Of a stretch of 64,000 nt of DNA, positions 10,500-20,295 are shown one piece after another. The translations under genes were made by a program, and so were the position numbers. Numbering within the stretch: position 1 is the stretch's first letter; every line of letters starts with the position of its first letter. The DNA is from Sorex araneus. Its lineage: Eukaryota; Chordata; Mammalia; Eulipotyphla; Soricidae. The stretch covers positions 77,953,977 to 78,017,976 of the forward strand of contig NC_073306.1 of NCBI RefSeq assembly GCF_027595985.1, in the 5' to 3' direction. The notes below the pieces were generated by a model, which had not been told where the DNA came from, searched no databases, and was given only the letters and a program-made list of their open reading frames with translations.

Positions 10500-11920
10500 A
10501 AAGCAAGAAGAGCTTCCAGTAGACCAAAGAGTAAAATGTCATTCTCTGTGTTTTGTTATCAAAAGACACCTTTATTTATGACTAGGTCAGAATTTCTTTC
10601 AGGTAAAGTGTAAACTAAACTTTACAGGGTATAGGAGGGATTCTTTTATCAGTCCTTCCAAATCTGATGGTGCTAGTGGTGAAGAGGCTGTTTTTTTTCC
10701 CCAAATATTTTCGCCAGCAATAACACCCACAAACCACCTCTGGTGTTGCTGCTATGTAAGTGTGTCTAACAACCTTGCTCCAAAGACTCAAACATAAATC
10801 TTGAAAGATAAACAAGCTGGAAACATTTTCCTGGACATCCATGAACGCCTAAGATGTGTAAGACACCTACATTGTACTTACTGCACTCCACCGTCTTGGG
10901 ACCCAGCCACATCCAGAAATTAGTCCGAGTAATATCAGGTGTGTGGGTTTTGTGACTGAAATCTCCAACTTTTCTCGGAGTCAGGATGGGCTAACTCACC
11001 CCCACTTCTTAGTACTTTTAGAAGTAAGTCCTGGCAGTGATGTCCATAGCCCAAAGTCAGCATCTAGTTATAAATTTTACTCCAGATGAACCAACCCACT
11101 AAAAATTTTGGACTTCCTGGAATGATTGCACAACATCTCAATCTCTTTAATACTAATAAAGCAGTAGTAGCACAACAGACTGTTTGGGATGTAGTGTAGA
11201 AGGCAATCAATCTGAATTAATAAAACATGAACATAGAAGTCCTCACCTGCAATAACATCTTAATATTCCTTCATATAAAGGCTTATGGATTCATGGTGAG
11301 ATACAGAAACTTATACTACTTTTCTTCTAAGTAAACTTTTTTGATCATTCTGTTCAAGAAATTACTGATAACAAGTAATATAAAATAAAGTGTTGAAGGC
11401 CTGCTATTGGGACAGGCTTAAGGGGCAGTTGGAAAATGTGTAGACAATGATGTAAGGAAGCCATAATTGTAGTGGGATTGGTGCTGGAATATTGAATTCC
11501 TGTAACAATCCATCATGAACAACTTTTTTAATATATCCACAGTGTTAATATAAAATGCAGGGGAAATTTTACATATATAAGCTTTGCCAGTTCCATGTAA
11601 GTTATGAAATATATTAATTTAGAATTTTTTTAAAAGTTCCATTAATAACAGGTGAAACATGATTATTATCACAATGAGATCCAAGTATAAAATAAACTAA
11701 ATGTAATGGGCTTTAAATTCCAGAATTGAAAACTTATAGATGCAAATGATAACAGGCACGTTATTCTATTATATGAAATGCTTTTAAGTTTCTTATTTAC
11801 ATACGTCCAAATTATATGATATTCACAACTTGGCTCCTACTGATTTATTTTCTGATGATTATATTCAGCATTTCTTAAACTGTTGTTGGAATAAGCAAAA
11901 TAAAGTAAATTGATTATGTG
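10500..11920. other. Region upstream of GBP-A, no firm feature
   Basis: Block A homology ends near 11,160. I looked for an interferon-response element (GAAANNGAAA type) and found no convincing match. The rest is AT-rich sequence without recognised features. Confidence 0.45.
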
Positions 11921-11924
11921 TCTA

Positions 11925-12040
11925 TGGGGGAAGGTTGGGATTAGGAGGGAAACTGGGAATACTGGTGAAGGGAAGGTCATACTGGTGGTGTTGGAACACT
12001 AAATGCCTGAAACATTTGCATAATTAAAAACCTTTTAAAT
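11925..12040 (+). mobile_element. L1 3' UTR remnant
   Basis: A diverged G-rich L1 tail ('gggaatactggtgaaggg', 'aaatgcctgaaac'). Confidence 0.55.
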
Positions 12041-12360
12041 CACAGTGTTTTTAATAGAAATTAATGTAAATAAATAAAACTTTGTCCCTGTATTGGTAAA
12101 ATTCAATGAATGGTTATTATACACTAAAATTTTATAACATACTACATCCTTTGATAGATATACATATTCTTAGCCTCACTGATACTTATAAGAGCTGCTG
12201 GATATTAACCGTTGTAAGCAATCTTCTTAAAATAACTTGGGAATAAGTCATAGAGACTAGATTTACAAACTAGACCATGGGGAAAATGGCAGACTGAGGA
12301 ATATCTAAACTCTTTTTCCTAAGAGGTTATCAAAAACAAACAAGCCTCTTGGATTGAGAA

Positions 12361-12536
12361 TGGGCCTCCTCCACTCAGACTCCTCCCCCCACCATTTTCC
12401 AGTAGTTTGGCAGTCACACACACAAACTGCCCCTGATGCCATGTAATCCCATTGACAGCTATGATCCAGAGACTATATAAAACAAAGCTTCTAGAAGTCT
12501 GTGGCCTCTTTGTGCATGTAACCTCTTATAGTCTAG
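12361..12536 (+). mobile_element. Composite retroelement, left half, split by provirus
   Basis: Matches 43,650-43,790 ('ccattttccagtagtttggc', 'gatccagagactatataaa'). It is interrupted exactly at the provirus target site GTCTAG (12,531-12,536), and the matching right half resumes at 24,324. Confidence 0.75.
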
Positions 12537-12944
12537 TGTGGGGAACCGAGACCCTGGGAAAAGGAGAACTTAGACATTTCCCCAGACAGGGAGTGCCCAC
12601 CAAGGTATCGTAAGAATGTATGTCACTTGAAGTAGTTAAACTGTTTCTGATATTCTGAAACAGACATCCTGTACCAAAGGCGAAACCCACAAAGATGACA
12701 GGCATATCATGTTCCAACCTGCTGATCCCCCTTACGCAAATGCCCTGCGAATGCCCCGCATGATCCACCCTGGCCCCCTTGCATGCAAGCCTTGCCCTTC
12801 AGCCTATATATTCTGTATACTCGCCTTCAATAAACGAGACCTTGACAACAGTTCCTTGCTTGGTCTCCCTCTTCTTTCTCGCCCTTGCTATTTCAGGTAG
12901 CGCCTCTTCAGACCCTGAATAACTTGGTCCCTCGGGACGGGACA
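12537..12944 (+). repeat. 5' LTR of outer provirus
   Basis: A 408-bp LTR starting TGTGGGG and ending GGGACA. A TATA-like 'cctatata' lies at about 12,803-12,810 and the polyadenylation signal AATAAA at 12,829-12,834. The 3' partner is at 23,911-24,317. Confidence 0.95.
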
Positions 12945-12946
12945 AG

Positions 12947-12971
12947 TGGCGCCCTCAACAGGGACCTGAAG
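12947..12971 (+). promoter_or_regulatory. Primer-binding site, tRNA-Lys3-like
   Basis: Two bases after the LTR, 'tggcgccctcaacagggac' resembles the complement of the tRNA-Lys(UUU) 3' end, with one extra base in the middle. Similarity continues into 'ctgaag'. Confidence 0.8.
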
Positions 12972-13074
12972 CACTGCCAACTACCAGACGGCGCCAGCAA
13001 TGGATTGGAGGCCCCTGTAAGATCAGCGCTGCCCGAGCGATCTTCGGAGGCGGGGAGAAAACATGTACCTATTT

Positions 13075-13320
13075 TCATTTGCCGTCCCATTCAGCAGGGG
13101 TCATTATCTAAGGAACAGAGCTTTATTAAGGAGTTCAAGAATTCATTCAGAGAAAGAGGAGTACGGGTTAAGAAAAAAGATCTGGTAAATTTTTTTTTTC
13201 CTTCATTGATGCCTCTTGTCCCTGGTTAGTATTGACAGGTCCCGCCATTGATCCCCATTCATGGGATAAGGTCGGGACGGATCTCAATGATCGTTTAAAT
13301 ATATCTTAAGCAAAATGAGA
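13075..13320 (+). pseudogene. Outer provirus gag matrix remnant
   Basis: Fragments of a betaretroviral matrix domain can be read: 'FIKEFKNSFRERGVRVKKKD' and, after a frame change, 'GPAIDPHSWDKVG'. A T-rich run near 13,190 marks a frameshift. No capsid or nucleocapsid sequence follows; the next readable peptide is already the G-patch of protease. Most of gag and much of pro are therefore deleted. The normal MG start is not preserved. Confidence 0.7.
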
Positions 13321-13344
13321 CTCATGATGTGCAGTCCAAATGAG

Positions 13345-14700
13345 GTTGTCACCAGACAGATGCTCCAACAGGGCTACCTTCCAGAAAAAGGGCTGGGCAA
13401 GAACAAGCAAGGTATTAGAGAACCTATTGAACTCACCCCTATAACAGGAAGGACTGGGTTAGGGTCTGATCCTAACCTTTTTTCGTAAGGACCACTGACT
13501 CCCCTGCACTCCAGGCTGACAAAATATCTTGGAAATCTGATGAACCCGTCTGGATTGATCAGTAGTCCATGCCCCTAGAAAAGGTCAAGGCAGCCTGTGA
13601 GCTGGTACAGGAGCAATTATGCTTAGGCCACCTTTAACCCTCTACTTCCCCTTGGAATACCCCCATATTCGTGATCAAAAAGAAAAATGGAGGTTGTTGC
13701 AAGACCTTAGGAGTGTGAATAAGACCATGCAACCTATGGGCGCGCTACAACCTGGACTCCCAACTCCAGTTGCTATCCCCTCAGGCTTTCAAAAAATAAT
13801 CATAGACATAAAAAATTGCTTTTTATCCATTCCCCTACACCCTGAGGATTGCAAACGCTTCGCCTTCTCGGTCCCGATTACTAACCACATAGGACCCAAC
13901 CCTCACTTTCAGTGGAAGGTCCTTCCGCAAGGCATGGCTAGTAGCCCCACTCTTTGCCAGCGCTATGTAGCCCAAACTATTGACCCCTTTAGGATGCTTT
14001 TTCCCTCTGCATAGATTATTCATTACATGGATGACTTACTGATTGCCGCAGCTTCCCCTGCAGAAGTGCAGCAGGTTTTGCAAGAAATAGTTTTAGCCCT
14101 TCAAAACCGCGGCTTTACCATCACCCCGGACAAAATCCAGACCGTTCCTCTTTTTGGGTTTCCAGCTTGACCTCTCTCTCATACACCCAAAGAAAATTCA
14201 GATCAGACGGTCTTCTCTCACTTCCCTAAATGACTTTCAAAAATTATTGGGTGATATAAATTGGCTTCAACCTTACTTAAAATTAACTACCGGGGAACTT
14301 AAACCTTTATTTGACATACTCCGTGGTGACCCAGATCCTACTTCACCTCGGTCCCTCTCTGTAGAGGCTGAGGAAGCCCTGAAACTGGTCGAAACCGCCA
14401 TTGCACAACAGAGTTGCGGCTATTTTAACCCTTCCAAAGTCCTTTACCTCATTATTTTCACATCCCCTTACTCGCCTTCTGGCTGGCTATGGCAGGAAAA
14501 ACAACCCCTTATGTGGATCTATATGCCTGCGTCCTTCTCCAAAGTTCTGCATCCTTATCCTCTGCTAGTGGGACAATTGATCTTCTCTGGACTAAAAACT
14601 GCCGTCAGATATTTCGGGCGTGACCCTGACATCATTATCACCCCTTATTCTAAAGAACAAATTGGATGGCTATAGAGCCGTCATGAAGACTGGGCAGTCT
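13345..14700 (+). pseudogene. Outer provirus G-patch and reverse transcriptase
   Basis: It begins with a glycine-rich G-patch ('GYLPEKGLGKNKQGIREPI'), found downstream of protease in betaretroviruses. RT follows: '[20 protein letters not shown]', the first aspartate in 'IIIDIKNCF', '[10 protein letters not shown]', and YMDD at 14,024-14,035. An in-frame TAG at 14,012-14,014 lies just before the YMDD segment. A second open piece (about 14,154-14,675) covers thumb and connection ('FQKLLGDINWLQPYL'). At least three frame breaks make it inactive. YMDD together with the G-patch places it in class II (ERVK-like/beta). Confidence 0.88.
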
Positions 14701-14781
14701 TGTTGTCTAGCTATCAGGGTCAGCTTGACACACACCTGCCCGGGGACAAGCTTTTACAATTTCTTAAGACTACCCCCTTTA

Positions 14782-14947
14782 GGGGCCGGAGCGATAGCAC
14801 AGCGGGTAGGGCGTTTGCCTTGCATGCGACCGACCCGGGTTCGATCCCCGGCATCCGACATGGTCCCCCAAGCACTGCCAGGAGCAGTTCCTGAGTGCAA
14901 AACCAGGAGTAACCCCTGAGCATCGCTGGGTGTGACCCCCCCAAAAA
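14782..14947 (+). mobile_element. Near-consensus short shrew SINE in pol
   Basis: A full-length SINE ('ggggccggagcgatagcaca' to 'gctgggtgtgaccccccc'). It is flanked by the 16-bp duplication 'aagactacccccttta' (14,766-14,781 and 14,948-14,963) and interrupts the RT-RNase H region. It inserted after the provirus and is one of the best-preserved SINEs here. Confidence 0.97.
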
Positions 14948-14963
14948 AAGACTACCCCCTTTA

Positions 14964-15840
14964 TTATATCCAAAACACCATCTCAAGACCCATCCCTGGG
15001 GCTCTAACCTTGTTTATTGATGGCTCACAAAATGGGATAGCTGCTTACGTCATCCATGGCAGGGCATATCCCATCAAAACTCCCTTTTCCTCTGCTCAGT
15101 TAGTGGAATTGTTTGCAGCTCTTAAAGTTTTTCAAATGTTTCCTTTACAAGCATTTAATCTGTTCTCAAACAGCCAGTGTGTTGTTAGATCATTAACTGT
15201 TTTGGAAAGGGTTCCTTCCATTCAACCATTCTCTGCTACTTTCCAGTTGTTTTCTGACAGTCAGAAATGCATCTGTTGTCGATCCCACCCTTTCTTTGTT
15301 GGGCACATTCGTGCACACTCTGATTTACCCGGACCCTTGTCACAGGGCAATGATTTGGCAGATAAAGCCACGCACCTTGTGGCTCTAGCACTAACTCCTG
15401 ATTCACTCAAGGATGCACAGGAGGCTCATACCCTTCATCATTTAAATTCCTGCATGTTATGCCAGATGTTTGGCATTACTAGAGAGCAAGCCCAGCTTAT
15501 AGTTAAAGGCTGCAAAACCTGCCTACCCTTCATGCCTGAACCTCACTAATGGCATCAATTCCAGAGGGCTTATCCCTTGGTGAACTCTGGCAGATGGATG
15601 TTACTCATACCCCCACCTTTGGCAAGCTTAAATATATTCATGTCACTATTGATACCTTTAGCGGATTCCTTTCCGCTTCAGCACTAGTAGGAGAAGCTAC
15701 TAAACACCCACATGTGATCACCCACATGCTGTCTACTTTTGCAATAATGGGACAGTCCAAGATTATTAAGACTGATAATGGTCCTGGTTATACAAGCCAA
15801 AAATTCAAAGACTTCTGTGCTCGGTTAAGAATAAAACGTG
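14964..15840 (+). pseudogene. Outer provirus RNase H and integrase
   Basis: RNase H is recognisable from 'LFIDGSQNGIAAYVI' and 'GHIRAHSDLPGPLSQGND'. The integrase zinc-binding HHCC segment follows ('HTLHHLNSCMLCQMFG', then CKTC). The next frame (15,549 onward) has the catalytic-core pieces 'ELWQMDVTHTP' and 'IIKTDNGPGYTS' with the first two aspartates of the DDE triad. Sequence homologous to the core's end, including the glutamate, and the C-terminal domain is missing: the frame passes directly into the env start. Pol and env frames differ, as in intact viruses. Confidence 0.85.
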
Positions 15841-15844
15841 TCGG

Positions 15845-17416
15845 ATGCTGTTTTTATGGACTCGGCTATTTTTTTGCCTGGGCGTCACCAGCTCCCGCCT
15901 CAGTCTACCAACTTTTTACCTATACTTGATTGGTTGTGAATGAAGCAGGCGATACCGTCTGCGCCTCCTCTTCCATTGACACTCAACCCCACTGGCCCGA
16001 ACTTAGAGTGGACCTGTGTCAGCTGGCCCTAGGAGCCAGCTCTGACTGGGGCACCCATAAATATCTCTGACCCCTGGATAGGATCCCTAACCTTCTTGAT
16101 CGTTGCTTCTCTAGAGGCACACCCAGCTGTGGCTGCTTTGATACACGAGCAGAACTTACACTGACTTTTATGTGTGTCCCGGCCCCCATCAAGACTGCTC
16201 ACTCGCACAAAAATGCGGCCAGGCCTCTGACTATTATTGTGCCTCTTGAGGTTGCTAGACCACCAGCACTACGTACTGGAACCCCTCCTCCTCTTGGGAC
16301 TTTATCACTGTAAAACGCCCCCCCCCCCCCCCGCTACAGCCCCTCCAGCCCCGTGACTCAAGGCAGATTTCCTGGAGAGCCATGTGACCACTTGGGCCCC
16401 GCCCGTGGCTGGTGTAACCCCATTGTCATTTCTTTCACAGCCAGTGGCAGACACATGATTGGTTTAGTTCTGGAGACCTGCAATGGGGACTACGCCTCTA
16501 CATGGCCGAAAAGGACTATGGTCTGCTTTTTAGGATCCGTCTTCTTAAAGAGCTTCCCAGTCTACATAAAGCGGCTATCGGGCCTAACCCAGCTCTTCAC
16601 CCCGCTTCCCGAGAGCACCCATACCCCTCTCACCCTCTGGTGAACGCCCTACCAGCAGTTGCCTACGCCCACATACTTTCGCTCCACACTTCCTGAAGGG
16701 GGCCCTTCCTCCTCTGAGCTGATTCTGGAAATGGTGAATGCATCTGTTGAGGCCCTTCATGCTACCCATTCAGACCTATACGAGCAATGCTGGGTTTGCT
16801 TTTCCCCAAAACCCCCCTTTTATGAGGGTGTTGCAATCTTTGCTCAGGTCTTGTTCACCAACGACCCCGCAGCCTTGAGATGAGCCCCAGATGAGGATCA
16901 CGGCCTTACCTTAGGTCAGGTCCACGGTGCAGGTCTTTGTCTTCTAGGACCCGGAATGCTCCCTCCTTTTGAATTGCAGGACATTTGTAATGTCTCCCAG
17001 CTCGTGGACGCCTCTTTCTCCTATGTCTCGGCCCCATCTGAGTCTTACTTTGCCTGCTCTGCTGTCCTTACCACTCATGTCAAGACCAGTGCCTTCTTGT
17101 TCACCAGAGACTACTGTGTCCTGGTCCGCCTGTTTCCCAGGCTCTCCATTCATGACCCTGAGGATTTTCTCCGTTTTTGGGAAAAGGGGCAGTCTCACCC
17201 TGCCACAAGAGAGAACCATTCACAGCAATAACCCTAGCTGTTGTCTTAGGCGCTACAGGCGCTGGCACTGGCATTGCCTCCCTAGTTAATTCCAAACAGC
17301 AGTACACATCAGCTCAACCAGGCTATAGACAAAGACATTCAGGAACTGCAGAAAGGGCTGCAAGATTTAAAGGACTCTTTAACTTCCCTCTCTGAGGTAG
17401 TCTTACAAAACCGCAC
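15845..17416 (+). pseudogene. Outer provirus env: surface subunit and start of TM
   Basis: It starts with a hydrophobic leader (MLFLWTRLFFCLGV) at 15,845, then runs through several frames. The surface subunit carries the cysteine motif CWVC at about 16,788-16,799 followed by 'PPFYEGVA', the CXXC region of gammaretroviral-type envelopes. Around 17,210-17,285 a basic cleavage-like site precedes a glycine/alanine-rich fusion-peptide-like stretch ('LAVVLGATGAGTGIASLV'). The coding region ends at the nested insertion (target 17,417-17,422); the remainder is at 23,029-23,552. Stops and frameshifts include TGA at about 16,881 and a C-homopolymer near 16,318. Confidence 0.8.
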
Positions 17417-17422
17417 AGGTTT
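17417..17422. repeat. Target-site duplication of nested provirus
   Basis: AGGTTT here is repeated at 23,029-23,034. With the insert removed, the env sequence runs from one copy directly into the other. Confidence 0.93.
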
Positions 17423-17437
17423 TGTAGGATTACATAG
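17423..17437. repeat. Inverted LTR terminus at left edge of nested provirus
   Basis: TGTAGGATTACATAG, the exact inverse of 23,014-23,028. Directly inside it is pol coding sequence on the minus strand, not LTR sequence. Confidence 0.92.
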
Positions 17438-17737
17438 AGTGTGAGACCCTTTGTTGTGCAAATAAAGCCACTCTATTGGGCCCGAAAGCTGTGCTAGTGC
17501 AGCAGTGGGCAAGTGGGGGGTATCAAAAAGCAAAAGCCACAATTTTTCTCCCGGAGCAAACCGGGAAAGATGGGATTTCTGGAGTCGATCTAGAAAAAAT
17601 TCTAATTCTTTCCGAGCTTCAGGGGTAAACTGCCTAGGACTGTTCAGGGCAGAGTCGCCTTCAAGGGTCAGGAATAAATTACGGAGGTCTGAGTTGGGAA
17701 TGCACAGATGTAAAAAACTAAAGCTCACTGAGGGGCG
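17438..17737 (-). pseudogene. Nested provirus pol, RT connection segment
   Basis: The minus strand encodes 'IPNSDLRNLFLTLEGDS', 'SPRQFTPEARKELEFF' and 'EKLWLLLFDTPHLPTAAL'. This aligns with the outer provirus RT connection ('LKPLFDILRGDPDPTSPRSL'), so it continues the RT frame that stops at 18,744. The two parts are separated by an embedded LTR. The frame is open until it meets the inverted LTR terminus. Confidence 0.85.
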
Positions 17738-18743
17738 AGTGCACTCTCGGGCTCTCCAGGCGGCTCTGTCTCACCGCCCACGTTCGGTGCTCTGGAACCG
17801 CTGTGTATGGACTGGATCGGGACAGCCGTTGGCCAAGGACAGGCGAAGGAAGAACGAGGACCAAGCTGGTTGCTGATTAGTTACCGTTTATTCAATCTTC
17901 CATCTTTCTCATCTCCCGCACTCCCAGCTCCATCCTCTCTCTGGATCAACTGCTGCTTCTTTCTGGCTTCTCTCATCTCTCCTCCTACTTGTCTCTTCCA
18001 CCTTGCCCTCTAGGCTACACCCAGCCAGGTAGCAAAATCAACATAAGAAAGCCCTTCCTGAGGGCAAGGCATTCCAAAGCCCTTCTTGACTCTTAAGGTT
18101 TTTTCTTTTCCTTAGTCCAGACACTTATTAACATCCTAATTCTAGTTATTTTTGTATGGACATAGCAAGAGATACATTGAGGCTTGCAAGGCAGCTCTCC
18201 TGGCAACATCTTGCCACAGGCTCAGACCACAGCACTCAGGACAGATTAATCATTCCTCACCCTAGCAGGGTCCAAATCTAGTTATCACTGTTTGGATCAT
18301 GACAGCATTTGTCCATGACCAAGCTCTTAACTTATAGTTAAGCATTAGGCACTTTGGCCAGGCCTATCTCGATGCCAGGGTAGCACACAACTCACCGCTT
18401 GCCCTGGGTCCTTCTCGTCCCACGTAGGGACCCTGATTTGGGGGTGCTAGGAAGTAAGGGCAGCTGAGGCTTAGGTCAAGAAAACAGATGCCCTGGAGGA
18501 AAATATCATGTAGAGTCAAATGACTCCCAGGTTACAAAAGCATAACATTTGTTAAGTCTTCCTGTGTCCATACAAAAAGGACTTGCTCAAACTATGCAAA
18601 GGACTCAAGGAGAAGAGAAAAAACATTATTTACAAGTCAACAGAACACTAAGAAAGAAGCTACAAATAAACAAAGAGGAACAGGAGCACTGTAACAGGAG
18701 TAACCCAATAAACCTAAACTACCTGAGGCTATGTTATCCTACA
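17738..18743 (-). repeat. LTR embedded in nested pol
   Basis: About 1,006 bp. In its own direction it starts TGTAGGATAACATAG and shares roughly the first 600 bases with the LTR at 22,009-23,028. The remainder, including the AATAAA region (complement near 17,884-17,899) and U5, is different. It is flanked by an imperfect 14-bp repeat (17,724-17,737 and 18,744-18,757, 12 of 14 identical). No clean 6-bp target duplication is visible. Confidence 0.75.
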
Positions 18744-20290
18744 CTCAGAGAGGGGCGAACCCAGTTAATATTTCCTAGCAGTTTTTTAAAGTCATTAAGG
18801 GTTTTCAGTTTATCATGGAGAATAGAAATTTGTTGAGGTCGTACGGTAGTACACTCAAGAACATAGCCCAAATACTCATATGGAGACAACACCTGAATTT
18901 TTTCTGTGGCTACTTGTAACCCAGCTGCGGGTAGACGAGTTATAACATCCTCATACAATCTCTGGAGTTCTCCATCATTAGAACATGCAAGCAAGATATC
19001 ATCCATATAGTGAATAACATAAGCCTGAGGAAACTTGACACGGGAAGGGCGCAAGACCAAGTCAACAAAATACTGACACATGGTAGGGGAATTGGTCATT
19101 CCCTGAGGTAGAACAGTCCATTGATACCTGTGCATAGGTGCGCGGTTATTAAGAGAGGGGACAGAAAATGCAAAAGGCTCATGATCATTTGGGTAGATGG
19201 GAATGTTGTAAAAACAATCTTTTAAATCAATGACAACCAGTGGCCAATCTTTAGGAACGGCAGCAGGGGAAGGAAAGCCAGGCTGGAGAGCCCCCATGGG
19301 AACCATGGTGGCGTTAACATTTCGTAGGTCAGTCAACAGACGCCACTTGCCTGACTTCTTTTGGATAACAAAGACAGGGGAATTCCATTCTGAAAATGAG
19401 GTTTCAATATGTCCCAACTCCAGTTGTTTTTCTACTAAGGATTCTAACACCCTTAGTTTTTCATTATTAAGGGGCCACTGGGAGGACCACACAGGATCGT
19501 GGAATTTCCACTGAATACAGAGGGGTGCTGGGCGTGAAACCGCAGCAGCTCCTATTAAACAAGGAGAGGCCTCAGAATCAAAGCCCACAGCAGGAAGTGG
19601 AACGGGAATCCTAATCTCCGCTTTCCATTGCTCAAGTAAATCCCGTCCCCATAAATTCATAGGTACAGGTGCTATGTAGGGTTGGAAAATGGCTGTAATG
19701 CCCTCTGGGCCAATATATCTTAGCCACCTGGCACTTTGCCGGACAGAGGAGGAAGGCATCATGCCTACTCCATGTAAACCATAGGATACTGCCTGCACGG
19801 CCCAGTTCCTGGGCCAATGTTGGGAAGAAATGACAGAGGCGTCGGCTCCTGAGTCAATCATTCCCGTAAATTTCCCGTGAATCTCAATAGTTAAAAGTGG
19901 GCGGTTGTCTTTCTTCAGACGGGCAACACAGGCAATCATAGGATTTGTGCTGCTGAAATCTCCCCCACTAGGGCGAGTGGATAGATCTGGCACGACAAAA
20001 GGTAGCAAAAGAAGCTGAGCTATGTGTTGTCCCTTATCAAATGTCCAAACAGTAGGCACCGTGATAACAATTGTTATTTCACCAGTATGGTCAGAATCAA
20101 TGACCACGGTATGAACAATAATTCCCTTAATAATAAAACTGTTATTTCCCAAGAGTAGGCCTATAGTGCCTTGTGGAATTGGTCCCTTTATACCAGAATT
20201 TAATTTGTAGGGACACTGGGCAGGGGCTATAGTAATCATATCAGGGCAGGAAATATTCAAGGCTGCGCTTCCTGCCGTCACTGGTTGCAA
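18744..20290 (-). CDS. Nested provirus fused dUTPase-protease-RT
   Basis: An uninterrupted frame of about 515 codons overlapping the end of gag in the -1 frame. Counting from the first shown codon, residues ~20-100 form a dUTPase-like domain ('VVIDSDHTGEI'). Residues 144-154 hold the aspartic protease site (MIDSGADASVI). RT begins near residue 275 with the first aspartate in 'VVIDLKDCF' (355), then 'VLPQGMTNSP', and YMDD at 428-431. Betaretroviruses usually need a further frameshift between pro and pol, and none is needed here. No G-patch was seen. The frame ends at the embedded LTR, so the product would lack the RT connection, RNase H and integrase. Confidence 0.88.
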
Positions 20291-20295
20291 TGAGT

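Larger units (their letters stand above)
1..11160. repeat. Proximal block (A) of a GBP tandem duplication
   Basis: This block matches 46,110-53,800 in exons and introns alike, in the same order and orientation. It is longer because it carries extra insertions: an L1 at 3.59-5.33 kb, a SINE at 5.96 kb, an L1 tail at 7.55 kb, the composite cluster at 8.64-9.55 kb, and a SINE plus U2 fragment at 9.86-10.19 kb. Similarity fades near 11,160. The left limit lies outside the window. Boundaries are approximate because I aligned by eye. Confidence 0.85.

Noticed and set aside
10860-11000. Interferon-response element or exon 1 of GBP-A
   Set aside because: No convincing ISRE/GAS match was found, and the possible donor near 10,884 is not conserved in block B, so I did not annotate it as a feature.
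17423-18743. Interpretation of the whole 1.32-kb left segment as the nested provirus's 3' LTR
   Set aside because: Its outer 300 bases encode RT-connection sequence homologous to the outer provirus pol. The true 5' LTR at 22,009-23,028 has no such part, so only 17,738-18,743 is LTR.
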